This document shows positions 1-10,231 of a stretch of 64,000 bases of DNA, one piece after another (the first letter of the stretch is position 1; each line of letters starts with the position of its first letter). The stretch covers positions 368,963,249 to 369,027,248 of the forward strand of contig OW386285.2 of NCBI GenBank assembly GCA_936432065.2, read 5' to 3'. Below the pieces are notes generated by a model that saw only the letters and a program-made list of their open reading frames with translations, searched no databases and was not told the DNA's origin. The stretch is from Rutpela maculata. Its lineage: Eukaryota > Arthropoda > Insecta > Coleoptera > Cerambycidae. A program made the translations under genes and the position numbers.

Positions 1-840
1 GAAGTGATTGAAATTTCCAGCAAATAAAGTATTTCAAATATTCTCTAATATTTCAAATACCTGAAGTTGTATTTCTAATATTCGAAATACCTGAAATTGT
101 ATTTCAAATACTCAAAAATTACTAAAAATTAGTTTGAATATTTAAATTATTAAAGGTTTCTTTCAAATCCTTTATAGGTATTTGAAATGGTCACTTCGAA
201 TATTGTGATATTTTATATTTATTTATACCTTCTGAAAATTTACGCATGAAAAAATATTTTAATAAGTAGTAACACAAAACAAACATAACTTTTATTTTAC
301 TCTGGAAAAGGGAACAAAACATTAATATTCAACTAAAATAAATGGGACAATTACAATAATTAATTATTATCAATAGCCCATATCAAAAATAAAATATAAT
401 ATAATATAAAAATAAAAAACAAATAGCTCTTTGTCAGTCTAATGGCAATTTGAAATAAATATGGTACTCTTCTTGGAATTATAAAATTAATAAACAAATG
501 AACCTTCTTATTTTAAATGTCTTACCTATCCTAGATGTTTCTTGCATACCTAAACTGAATAGTACTCAGATTATAACAATCATAGTAATAACGTTTTAAA
601 ACCAAGGAAGACTTTACAACCAAACAAAATAGTTGAAAAATTAAATAGTGAATTAATTTTGAATATGATTAGTTAGAATAATAAAATCAAAACAATATGG
701 TATAATTTCAAATAAATTAGCCAATCAATAAAGTGCCACATCAATTGTCCAATCGCGTTTTCAAGTTTCGATATAAAGACTTTTGGTAATGTTTGCTTTG
801 CAACGAGGAATAAATATAGAATTTGATTAAATGAGTTTTA
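1..840. other. AT-rich, no gene seen
   Basis: Very AT-rich DNA with many short variants of ATTTCAAATA in the first 200 bases, which give a loosely repetitive texture. No open frame with recognisable protein similarity, RNA gene or terminal repeat is visible. Confidence 0.5.
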
Positions 841-846
841 TTGTTT

Positions 847-1441
847 AAAGGGGTCTATTCACATGCGATTTTGTACAGTGGATCTGTCCGGTGGACGGGT
901 TCGTCGGACAGATCCGCATGTGTGTATCCACGCGCTCGACATCCATGTTGCTCGCCGTCCGTGGTCCAAGATGACGAACACCCACAGCGAGCCAGGCGGA
1001 TACGCATGTGTGTAGTCATTTTCAACGGATTTGTTTGCCGAACGTAAAGTGCATGCGTAATTAGATTATATTTTTATTATAAAAATGGCTTTCGCACATA
1101 ACAAAGCAATTTGGGAAAGTTTCATTTCATTGTATAAGTCAAAGCCTTGCTTGTGGAATGTGAGAGACAAAGAATATGCTAACAATTGCGAAATAACGCC
1201 TATGAAGCATTAGTTGAAAAATGCCAAGAAATTTGCCCTGAGGCAGATGTTAAGTTTGTAAGAAAAATAGATTCCTTGCGTGCTGGATGCCGCCCGCACG
1301 TCTGTTGAGATTTGTCGGTGAATGTGTGGCAGCAACGGATCTGTCTGCAGACAAATTAGCCTATGTGTAGCGTGTAGCTCACGACAGATCTGTCTGTCTG
1401 ACAGATCCGCTGGACATACTCGCGCGTGAATAGAATGAAAC
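847..1441. mobile_element. Harbinger-like non-autonomous DNA element
   Basis: The two ends read as imperfect inverted repeats: the left starts GGGGTCTATTCACATGCG, and the right, reverse complemented, has TCTATTCACGCGCGAG followed by the shared subterminal GGATCTGTC. GGATCTGTC and its complement recur several times just inside both ends. The layout and the MADF remnant inside fit PIF/Harbinger elements, which often encode a Myb/MADF-type second protein. I do not see a clean 3-bp target duplication, so the exact borders are uncertain. Confidence 0.5.
1085..1308 (+). pseudogene. MADF-domain protein fragment, frameshifted
   Basis: The frame starts MAFAHNKAIWESFISLYKSK, with the spacing W..FI.LY...P.LW......Y.N that marks the first helices of a MADF (Myb/SANT-like) DNA-binding domain. 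It stops after about 40 codons, but a second frame beginning near 1198 continues the pattern (AYEALVEKCQEICPEADVKF, then VRKIDSLRAGCR), so one frameshift near 1190-1197 breaks the gene. The fragment covers only the N-terminal two thirds of a MADF domain and then runs into the right terminal repeat. In Harbinger elements this protein assists the transposase in binding DNA; here it cannot work. A host Adf1-like pseudogene is the alternative, but its position between terminal repeats favours an element origin. Confidence 0.6.
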
Positions 1442-1474
1442 TGCAATGACAATGATTTACCAGTATCCCCCGGA

Positions 1475-2599
1475 TTCGTATCCATAATTAGTTAAAAACG
1501 TTCACGAGTGGACCGCACGACCAGCTTAATATCACAACCTGAACTCAAGAGTTCCAAGATCGTGATGTTTTTAAAAATGGTCAATAGTGGACAGTTAAAG
1601 GCTAGCTTTCCCTTTCTTACAACACAAGTGATAAAGAGATAGCAACAAGTTTGGTGCCACTTGATCACAGATTAAAACAAATCAGATGTTTCACTTAATA
1701 GTATTCCCTATGTCACGTTACCTGCCAGGATTCTGCGCAGAAATCATAAACAGAGTTGGCTTCAACTCAAGAGTTACTTTAGACGGGGGTGTACTTAACA
1801 TAAAGTCACTGAAACCGAACGAAGAAAACACTACAAAATCACTTAAAAACGTGTAAATACAGTTCAACTCAGAAAAATATTAAAAATGTTGAAATCATAA
1901 ACTATCACGGGGCCTAAACACACTCACAAACGTTCAAATTATTACTGGTATAATGCGCAGATCACCGCACAAATTAATACCCGCCTGGAGTTGATTTATT
2001 ATCTAAACCATGATACGTCATAAGTGCAACATCCGGTTTGTTGTAACCTGATGGGCTCAACGTTGAAATAAACGTCCTTAATATCACAGAACCTAACACA
2101 CGGTGGTTGCATGATCGTGCACAAGGCACTTCATGTGTCTAAATCACCTGTTAGCTATATAGGAAATTTAAACCCTAGCAATACACAAAATATCTCCTAT
2201 CACGTCCGTTTACGGTTTTATATATTTACGTTACACATTTTTGTCGTGGTCTGATGTGTGTGAAACTCAACACTTTTAACGTAGATTTAACTTATATTTT
2301 CGTATTTATGAAAACGAGGGAATTTAGGCTAAAATCCTAATGCAATATTTTTCATTATCTTGTAATACTTAATTTTGTATGGAATTATTTTAAAGTCCTG
2401 AAATAAGTAAATTTTGATCAATAAAGCACTCCATGTGTTTCAATAAAAAAAATTTCTTAGAGCTATATCTGATCTGTGAAATTCAGTTATACTCGACAAC
2501 AGCGCGATAACTCCAAATTAAACCAACGAGGTCACGAGGGCCATTACTTAAAAATCAAAGGCGTTTCGCCGGCTGTCTTATTTTGTTAATGGGCTCATT
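1475..2599. other. Intergenic, nothing recognised
   Basis: Mixed-composition, non-repetitive DNA in this window. I find no long frame, no TIR pair and no RNA gene. It could be old single-copy host sequence. Confidence 0.35.
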
Positions 2600-3225
2600 T
2601 AGGGCGAGTTGTACCAAACTACGCTAACCCGGTGTTAAAGCTAACCCCGTATTAAAACTTAACACTGGTATAAAAATTTCGCGAGTTATGTTCCATCTGA
2701 ATTAACCGCGGTGTTAACATACATAGAAATAACTGAATATAAGCACAGAATAAAAACTACAAAAGCGACGCTCTCCGGCACCGCCTTTGATGTTTCTTGA
2801 TCAATTTTTGTGACCTTCGCCATTTTTTGTAGCTATTTCCGTCAGTTCATTTATTGTTTTAACCTAACATTCTGTGATCTAATATCCAACAACAACTATA
2901 TTTTTCAATAAATGAACTAATGGAAATACCTACAAGAAGATGGCGTCGATGGAATTTGGGCGAGAAGCTTAAGTATCGCTCTTTTCTGTGGTATAAGTGC
3001 AAAAGTGCAAGTTGCTAGCGATGCAAGGTTGTTGACAGTTGAGTTAATTAATATAAAAGACTTGATCAAGTTTTGTCAAATGCATCATAAATATTAATAT
3101 CACACAGGTTGTTGGTTATACCTATAATGAAAATGGACAAAATTTGAAATAACATTTTTATTAACCCCGCCTTAAAACCCCACGACCTAGTTTAAGTTTT
3201 ACGGGGTTAAGTGCGCCCGATAGCT

Positions 3226-3898
3226 TTAAAAAACCGCTGCCCAAGGAATCACTACTTCCACATCTAGATTCTCTATTCAAGTCTCTCACAACGAAAAAAT
3301 TTTGTATGTGGAAATAATTGCTTATGGAACTTTAATAATATAATATTTGAAATCGTCTACCCCAAAAACCTATAAAGCGATATCCCACATCGGTAGTGGG
3401 GTGGGGTGGGGGTGGTGATAGGGGGTGGCAGTGGGGGTGGATGAAGTTAAAAAATATTTTGAGGTTTTTGGTTCTTGTAAACTCACTAAATCACAATTTT
3501 TTTCCATCCCCTTAAATAATGGTGTGGGGATGGTAATGGGGATGGCTAATTCCAACAAATTTTTTGAGACCTTAGCTTCCCTTGTATATTTTAAATGCCA
3601 ATTTTATGGTCCCTTACCAGTTTGATTTACCTATTTACCCCCATTTACCCCAATTTACCTTCCAACCCTTCGACGGAATAAGATGAAAATATAATCTAGT
3701 TCCAGATCCCGTTGAAGTATGTGTACCAAATTTCAAGTCAATATCTTCAACGGAGTAATCGTGTGCACAAAAAAGTTACAGACAGACGGAAATTTTTTTT
3801 TCGCTCAAATCTCGACGTTTCATGAGATTCTAAGCCTATTTGAACAATAAAAATTTTCAAAATTTTTTTATCGTTACTATACTTCCACTGTATGTGGA
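3226..3898 (-). repeat. Dispersed repeat, copy A (ACTTCCACATCC family)
   Basis: First of about seven copies in the window. On its own strand the family begins ACTTCCACATCCAGTGGAAGT (a short palindrome), runs through a GTCTGTCTGT tract, a block containing TTGAAATTTGGTACACAT, GTAAATTGGGG steps, a C-rich block of CCACCCC units, and ends GGATGTGGAAGTAGTGATTCC then TTGGGCAGCGG. The ACTTCCACATCC half-sites at both ends form a short inverted repeat. Short frames across the C-rich block recur between copies but differ by indels and do not look selected. This copy is complete and inverted. Confidence 0.75.
3398..3442 (+). other. G-rich tract, G-quadruplex potential
   Basis: A run of GGGG/GGGGG blocks separated by one to six bases, for example GTGGGGTGGGGTGGGGGTGG. 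Four or more G-runs of four to five bases fall within 45 bases, which meets the usual sequence rule for a G-quadruplex. The complementary C-rich version recurs at the same place in the other copies of this repeat. Confidence 0.6.
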
Positions 3899-3999
3899 AG
3901 TAATTCAAGGTTAGGGTATTGGTACAGCGCGATATTGCTCTTAACCTTCTTTTAACACGGGGTTAGGGCTAACCGCGTGTTGGTACAACTCGCCCTAAG

Positions 4000-4286
4000 T
4001 GTATCGACTCGTAAGAAAACAATTTTTTTTTCAAAATGTAGGTTTTTACATGTATTTTAGAATGGTTTTTAAAAGAAATTGTCTTTATTTAAATCGCTTT
4101 CTGAAAAATGATGTGCCTACCCATTACTTATTATCAGATATATGGTGGTATTCTTCCAGTTATTATAATCTTCGCAGATACGAAAACAACGAGTGTATTG
4201 CATTTGATCGACACATTCTAAAACTGTAAATATTGTTCAAGTTTCTTGTAAGCACGATAACTTAGACAGAAAAATCCCATTAGTCG
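4000..4286. other. Intergenic with a small repeat scrap
   Basis: A short piece at 4236-4277 (TTTCTTGTAAGCACGATAAC) is the complement of part of the hairpin-ended repeat found at 62794-63995. The rest is AT-rich and unassigned. Confidence 0.4.
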
Positions 4287-4978
4287 GGGAGCCCTCTCTA
4301 GCTGTACGTGCCCCCCCCCCGATTCTTGGGGACAATGGTTTTCATAAAGTTTAAAGCCTAAGGAACAATTTAAGACATGTCCTAAAAAAAACTGGCCGTA
4401 CTTTCAAAATGGCGGCCATATGTTAAAAAAAAATGTTGCCTATGTTTTTGTCATTTAACACAAAAACTAAAAAAGCTGGACAAAAACTTTTTTCACAAAA
4501 AACAACGTGCGTAACATTTTCTACAATTTTGTTCCTATACAATATTTTGATAGGAGTTTCCATTTTCCAGATAAATGAGTCCGAGATTAAAAAAACATGG
4601 AAATTCATGTATCCGTAAATCACTTAGAGGAAATAACTGTGACAATTATTGTAAGCCGTATAATATAAATTTATATTATTAACATAACAAAAAATAAAAT
4701 AAACTAAAAAAAATTAATAATAATAATATTATAATTGGCAGACACTTATCTCGAAAATGGTAACGATGGTACCTATCTAGAAAATGGCAACTCCTATCTA
4801 AATATTGTATAGGAACAAAATTGTAGAAAATTTTATGCACTTTGTTTTTTGTGCAGAAAGTCTTTCTCCATCTTTTTTAGTTTTTATGTTAAATGACAAA
4901 AAAAATATTTGCAATTTTTTTCTTTAACGGACGCCATTTTGAAATCTTAGTGCTAAGGCTTTCGCGGAGCTGGTGATC

Positions 4979-5246
4979 TGGCTGCTGGTTTCCGGGTCTT
5001 CTTCCGCGTAGACTTGGTTGAGTGCTTGACGTTTCGACCATCTTGTCGTGGTCTTCTTCTGAAGCGAAATGAGCTCTGCTGGACTGAGCTCCTCTATTTA
5101 TACAGGTTATCAGGAGGCGTGTTGCGGATCATTGCTCATGCGGAACATTGACTTCCACGTTATTGGTAGTTGTAATCCGTTGTCACGGTTATAGTTATTC
5201 GAATGTTTATTTATTTCAATGGCTTCTCTGTATCTTCTTGGCCAAC
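4979..5246. repeat. Left inverted arm of the Penelope element
   Basis: Nearly perfect complement of 6622-6889, from CTGGCTGCTGGTTTCC inward to TCTTCTTGGCCAA. It contains an inverted copy of the last codons of the GIY-YIG gene. Few mismatches are visible across 268 bases, indicating a recent event or gene conversion between arms. Confidence 0.88.
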
Positions 5247-6015
5247 AAGGACCATCGAAAAACAGGTAACAAAGGCGATCAAGGAATCATGCATACCAAT
5301 AGAGCACCAGAAGAAACTGATACCATCAGAATCGAGGACACCACAATTCTACTGCCTACCCAAGATCCACAAAGCAGGAGTTCCGTTACGACCCATTGTA
5401 AGTGCAGTGAATTCACCAACCCATGCGCTAGCAAGATATTTAGCAGACATTCTCAAAGCATTTATTGGACAAACAGAACACCATATCAGGAATTCACACC
5501 ATTTCATACAAGAGCTAAAAAACATCACATTGGACCAAGAAGATATACTAGTCAGTTTTGACATAACATCACTCTTCACAAATATACCAGTTAATGAGGC
5601 GATAGAATTAGCTCGGGAAGAATTGCAGAACAACGGTTTGGACACCACCTTAGCAGACCTGATGGAGCTTTGTGTCAACTCGACCTATTTCAACTTCAAT
5701 GGAAGTCTATATAAACAAAAAGATGGAGCAGCAATGGGTTCACCTTTATCACCAGTACTCGCTAACTTATTCATGGAAGCCTTCGAAATATATGCTTTGG
5801 ACAACTACCAATTAAAACCAAAATGTTGGTTTAGATATGTGGACGACACTTTCATTATATGGCAACATGGCCGTAAGGAACTGGAGAATTTCAAAGACTA
5901 CCTAAACAGCCTACATAATAAGATTAAATTTACCATGGAAATAGAAACAGAGAACCAACTTCCATTTTTAGACGTCCTCGTGTTCAAGAAGGATAATGGA
6001 GGATTAGGACAAGGT
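5247..6015 (+). pseudogene. Penelope-type reverse transcriptase, 5'-truncated
   Basis: Encodes the catalytic reverse transcriptase of a Penelope-like element, which primes on nicked chromosomal DNA and is the sister lineage of telomerase RT. Visible motifs in order are FYCLPKIHK, PLRPIVSAVNSP, the block VSFDITSLFTNIPV, the block KDGAAMGSPLSPVLANLFM, the catalytic RYVDDTF (YVDD near 5836) and LPFLDVLV. The frame is open through the left inverted arm from an ATG at 5203, but those first ~15 codons are the complement of the endonuclease end, so true RT coding starts near 5247 and the N-terminal domain is absent. A one-base shift near 6010-6015 takes the ribosome out of the frame that continues to the endonuclease. 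Identity as Penelope RT is secure; function is lost. Confidence 0.92.
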
Positions 6016-6757
6016 ATACAGAAAACCGACGCACACCGACAGATACCTGCACGCCAATTCTCACCACCACCCAGCACAAAAACAGGCCGTCGTCAACACA
6101 CTAGTACATAGAGCAAAGCAAATTTGCGAGTCAGAACATCTACAAGAAGAATATCGGACCTTAAAAACATCACTACAGAAAAATGGATACAAACCGAAGG
6201 ACATAGACAACGCAATAAAGAGACAAGATACAACCAGAACAGAAGAAAAAAAAGAAGAAAAGAAATACACGGCAACAGCTTACCTACCGTATATACAAGG
6301 ATGTACGGACAGAATCGGAAGAGTTTTGGAGAAAAAGAACGTCAAAGTAATATATAATGCAAAACAGAAGGTGGCACAACATTTTCCCAAATACCAAGGT
6401 CCAGAAGAACTAGAAACACCAGGAGTATATAGTATCCCATGTTCCTGCGGACAAGTCTACATCGGAGAGACCAAACGACGTATAAACACCAGACTCAGGG
6501 AACACATTAGAAGTACAAAGAAGGGAAATTCTACAAAATCAGCAGTTGCCGAACATTCAGAAGAAACCGGCCATTTGATAAAATTCGACAAAACAAAGAA
6601 ATTAGCCAACACCAAGAACTATTGGCCAAGAAGATACAGAGAAGCCATTGAAATAAATAAACATTCGAATAACTATAACCGTGACAACGGATTACAACTA
6701 CCAATAACGTGGAAGTCAATGTTCCGCATGAGCAATGATCCGCAACACGCCTCCTGA
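6014..6757 (+). pseudogene. Penelope RT tail, linker and GIY-YIG endonuclease
   Basis: This frame takes over where RT shifts. It begins with the conserved post-RT segment (VYRKPTHTDRYLH, then a His-rich HANSHHHPAQ stretch), passes through a long Lys/Glu-rich linker, and enters a GIY-YIG nuclease: GVYSIPCSCGQVYIGET, with the Arg-bearing TKRRINTRLREH helix about ten residues later and a terminal region with AVAEHSEETGH. The Cys pair in the GIY-YIG core (PCSCG) is typical of the Penelope nuclease, which makes the nick used for target-primed reverse transcription. The frame stays open to a stop near 6757 inside the right inverted arm. Upstream of the GIY-YIG there is no Met until 6326, consistent with one original RT-EN protein split by a frameshift. 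Confidence 0.9.
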
Positions 6758-6889
6758 TAACCTGTATAAATAGAGGAGCTCAGTCCAGCAGAGCTCATTT
6801 CGCTTCAGAAGAAGACCACGACAAGATGGTCGAAACGTCAAGCACTCAACCAAGTCTACGCGGAAGAAGACCCGGAAACCAGCAGCCAG
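6622..6889. repeat. Right inverted arm of the Penelope element
   Basis: Complement of 4979-5246. It overlaps the last ~45 codons of the endonuclease and contains the 3' UTR with the imperfect internal repeat CTTCAGAAGAAGACCACGA. A shortened version of the same two arms makes up the miniature at 16809-16993. Confidence 0.88.
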
Positions 6890-7062
6890 GCCATTTTGAA
6901 AGTACAGCCAGTTTTTTTGGGGACATATCTTAAATTGTTCCTTAGGGTTTAATCTTTATGAAAAACATTGTCCCCCAAGGATCGGAGGGTGCACGGACAG
7001 TTAGGGTGGGCTCACGTAGTATTACGTTTTACACTGAATTTTATATTTTATTTTAAGAGCTG

Positions 7063-7363
7063 AATCATTTATCTGGAAAATGGTAACTCCTATCCAAATA
7101 TTGTATAGGAACAAAATTGTAGAAAATTTTATGCACTTTGTTTTTTGTGCATAAAGTTTTTCTCCATCCTTTTTAGTTTTTGTGTTAAATGACGAAAACA
7201 ATATTTGCAAATTTTTTTTTTAAAAGGTCACCATTTTGAAAGTGCAGCCATTTTTTGGGACATGTCTAAAAGTGTTCCTTAGGCTTTAATCTTTATGAAA
7301 AACATTGTCCCCAAGGATGAGGGGATGGGGGTGGGGGTGCACGGACACTCAGGGAGGGCTCCC
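7063..7363 (-). repeat. Extra foldback arm
   Basis: A second copy of the right arm of the 4287-7012 foldback: TATCTGGAAAATGGTAAC, then TATTGTATAGGAACAAAATT, AACATTGTCCCCAAGGATGA and terminal GGGCTCCCG. It lies just beyond the first right arm, so three arms are present in the locus. It is either a tandem duplicate or the remains of a second element. Confidence 0.65.
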
Positions 7364-7478
7364 GTAGTACATCGAATTGAAATTTGGACAGTAAACTAGT
7401 CTGTTTTTGAAGAGAATGAAGATCTTTAAATATAAAAGTTATGAAACATTTTCAGAAAAAAATGCACATGAAGACCCA

Positions 7479-8961
7479 CACAGTAGGCTAGAACCACCTT
7501 TAAATGAAATATGCATGCACTCTCTCAATTCTTACGGGAAATGGTAGCTTTATATGTCCTGAAACAATTCCCGTAAGCTCTGAAATCATTCCCTTGGCCG
7601 TTTTCCAGAAAATTCATTTTTAATAATTTTTTTGAAAACTAATTTTTTGCATTGGTAAAAAGTAAAATTAAACATTCCAATTCAAATTTAAACTTAAAGC
7701 AAGTTTGGAGAAACAACATACAAGAAACCTTCATGCTCGACAGCCCCAGACGTTTCGATAATAATCGGGTTATATAAACTTTCCAAGTAGGTAGTCAGTT
7801 TAGACAAAATCATTAGATCTATTCCTATGCTATTTTGAATGACAGCAATTTTAGTCTACCAATACATCCGTAACCAATGAATAACAGTACTATTTGCGTA
7901 ACTGGATTTGCTAGGGAAATCCGAGCGCCTCTACTGGCCGTCTGAGTAGACTTTCCATTCTCGAAGGATTACGTAGTGGACGTAAGCACGTGTTGTTCAC
8001 GTATATAGTTCGCGACGATCGTTTCGTTCAGTCAGATAATAGGTGAGAATGAGAACCATACCACTGGCGATGGGCCGATGAAGACAACCCACAGAAGAGA
8101 CATGACGATCACCGAATCACCTACCCACCACCCTGCAGGTACCTGACAAACACCCTTCAGTACCCGTAGTCACCTAGCTCTGTGCAGACCAAAAGTGCTA
8201 CCAAAGCACTTAAGTCTGCACTACCTCGAGCTAAATAGCTCATCCCTACCTAACCGATGATCCGAATGGCAGGATGTCAATTGATATTTTGCGTACCGGT
8301 AGTCAATCCCAGCCAAAAATACCCTAAAGTTTCCAAACATACAGATGACTACCCCCCAGGGGTGACAAACTGGCGAAGAAAGATCATCAAGACAGAAGAT
8401 AAAGACCTTAGCCAGCAAGGTCCAACAAGCCAAGACCCGGGGAGGTATACCGAAATTCACACCGCTCACATTTGTGAGTGGGGTTGATGTAAAGTAAGCT
8501 CGCCCGCCCCGCACGTGGCCGGTCCAGGTCTACAGCGATGTACTAGGCAGTAGTCCTGCTCGACCCCAGACATCCGAGACCGTCATCACTGCCAAAGAAT
8601 ATTGTGACCATGATTGAAATCGAAGATCATGAAAAACGCACGAGGAAAATAGATATTGTCTTTGTCTATTGTGTAAACGTAAAAATCCGGGATTGAAGAA
8701 GAATTGATACTTAACTGATAGGTTGTTTGAAATATGTCCGGGTATTCAGAGACTTTAAAAATGTAGTAGATTCTTGTTTTTATCAATGCAAAAAATCAAT
8801 TTTCAAAAAAAAAAAATTAAAAATAAATTTTCTGGAAAACGGCCTAGGGAATAATTTCGGGGTTTATGGGAATTGTTTCAGGACAGATCAAGCTACCATT
8901 TCCCGTAGCAATTGAGAGAGTGCATGCATATTTCATTTAAAGTTGGTTCTAGCCTACTGTG
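7479..8961. mobile_element. TIR element CACAGTAGGCTAGAACCA
   Basis: About 160 bases at each end are inverted copies, starting CACAGTAGGCTAGAACCA and including AATATGCATGCACTCTCTC. The direct repeat CCCA flanks the ends (7475-7478 and 8962-8965). The CACAGT start is shared with the Transib-type elements at 12-18 kb, but the duplication looks like four rather than five bases, so the superfamily is open. The interior (about 7690-8580) is higher in GC and carries a promoter-like core; its longest frame (8257-8487, 76 codons) has no family I recognise. Confidence 0.65.
8002..8033 (+). promoter_or_regulatory. Candidate TATA/Inr core promoter
   Basis: TATATA at 8002 is followed 28 bases later by TTCAGTC, which matches the arthropod initiator TCAGTY with A at 8030. 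Spacing and both boxes are textbook for an insect TATA promoter. It lies in the GC-richer core of the TIR element and points toward 8257-8487. No recognised product follows, so it may be the promoter of an inserted retroelement 5' region. Confidence 0.4.
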
Positions 8962-9936
8962 CCCAACTTTGATAAGACTATAAACATAAAAATACTGCCT
9001 AATATACCGAAGAACGTTTCGCCAATCAAGATGGCATGATCGGGTGATGATTAAAATTACAAGTAGATATAGCAGTTAGACCCAAACAATTAGCTTATTT
9101 TCAAAAAATACAAGAATTACCTATATAGAAAATTCAATAATCCGAAAAGTATAATGTTTACATCTAGAGTCGAGTGAACTTTAACTTGACGGTCCAAAGA
9201 TCGCTTTATCATATAAACTAAGAGGATCAGACATACGCGATTAGTTTCTCTCTGCGTCATTGCAGTGGCTCTGTGCGCATTCCAAATCAAATCGTAAATT
9301 GTGTTACCAACTCATACACTCGCCAAGTTAAATTTTACTTGATTCTAATTGTTTTTTATTCAATTATTTTTTATTTACATAAGTTCATTTTACTAGGTGT
9401 CGAATTTAAAGTATCACATAAATTTGCATAATATCATAGTATAAATAAGTAATTATTCGCACGTAAAACATAACTAACTTTCTTCGATCAGAACATTCCA
9501 CACAGACTGTTACGTAAAGGTAAAACAAATAAGGTTGCATTGAACAACCGCAAGATACGGTGCTAGCGTATTTCTCAAGAACTTTCGTGCTGCCAAGACA
9601 GGACGGTAAATTTCTGCCCGTCGTTGTCCACTTTCATTTTTCATGCGTCTATGGTTCGTTTCAGGACCGGCTCGGTTAGCGGTCGAGGACGTTGCGTTTC
9701 GCGAGGCTAGCCTAGAAAACTGTGTTGTGGGAAGTTCAAAGTTATGTTTAATGAGGTTGCAATTTCCGATTGAATTTTACGTTAAGTTCATGCTTCAACT
9801 TTTACTACGGCTTTTAGCTGCCTACACTTAGTACTACTGCATACATAAAAACAGAAGTATTTTGATACATAGTGAACCCGCTTATGTAGTTTCGTGGGCT
9901 TGGAATAAGGGAAGCAAGAACCTATATCATTTGATA
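8962..9936. other. Intergenic, nothing recognised
   Basis: No TIR pair, long frame or RNA gene. A locally GC-richer piece at 9590-9740 stands out but has no readable protein. Possibly unique host sequence. Confidence 0.35.
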
Positions 9937-10227
9937 AAGCCACTTTACAATAATGCAATATTGCAGATGGCATGCAAATTTTTATTGCATGCGCATGCGT
10001 ACATCGAGCTATTTCGATCAGCTGATGGCAATATTTTTCATTGCATTGAATTAGCGCGTGTTCTAATTTGATTGCATGGCAGATGCAATATAGTTACTTT
10101 CTTTGGGAATATTTGGGTTGCCAACAAAATATTGCAGTAGTGAAAAGTACTTTCAAGATGCAAAAATTATCAGGCAAAGTTTTGCATGTCATCCTTTTCA
10201 TTGCATTGCATAAATGTAAAGCCGCTT
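9937..10227. mobile_element. Small MITE rich in TGCAAT motifs
   Basis: Imperfect inverted ends (AAGCCACTTTACAATAATGC against AAGCGGCTTTACATTTATGC) enclose 290 bases in which TTGCAT/ATGCAA appears about ten times in both orientations. Dense subterminal motifs of this kind are usually transposase binding sites. No target duplication is clear. Confidence 0.5.
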
Positions 10228-10231
10228 ATTA

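Larger units (their letters stand above)
2602..3995. mobile_element. TIR element, GGGCGAGTTGTACCAA ends, TA flanked
   Basis: Both ends carry GGGCGAGTTGTACCAA in inverted orientation, followed by related GCTAACCCGG/GGTTAGCCC-type sequence. TA lies directly outside each end (2600-2601 and 3996-3997), and TTA/TAA if one more base is allowed, as for Harbinger/ISL2EU-type elements. No transposase frame is present, so it is non-autonomous at 1.39 kb. About half of its interior is a separate dispersed repeat (3226-3898), so the original element was near 0.7 kb. Confidence 0.65.
4945..6889 (+). mobile_element. Penelope-like retroelement
   Basis: A 1.9-kb copy carrying a Penelope-type reverse transcriptase followed by a GIY-YIG endonuclease, bounded by 268-base near-perfect inverted arms (4979-5246 and 6622-6889). 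It is flanked by the 12-bp direct repeat GCCATTTTGAAA (4933-4944 and 6890-6901), which lies inside the right arm of a foldback element. The left arm is an inverted copy of the 3' end of the endonuclease gene plus the 3' UTR, an arrangement known for 5'-truncated Penelope copies joined to an inverted partner. The RT N-terminus is missing and one frameshift splits RT from the endonuclease, so this copy is inactive. Confidence 0.9.
4287..7012. mobile_element. Foldback element split by a Penelope insertion
   Basis: The left arm (4287-4600) and right arm (4741-4944 continuing at 6890-7012) are inverted copies: TTGGGGACAATGG against CATTGTCCCC, GGACATGTCC against GGGACATATC, TATTGTATAGGAACAAAATT against its complement, and outer GGGAGCCCTC against GGGCTCACG. 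Without the inserted Penelope element the foldback is about 0.78 kb. No coding region is present. The arms have diverged by several percent, so it predates the insertion. Confidence 0.75.
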
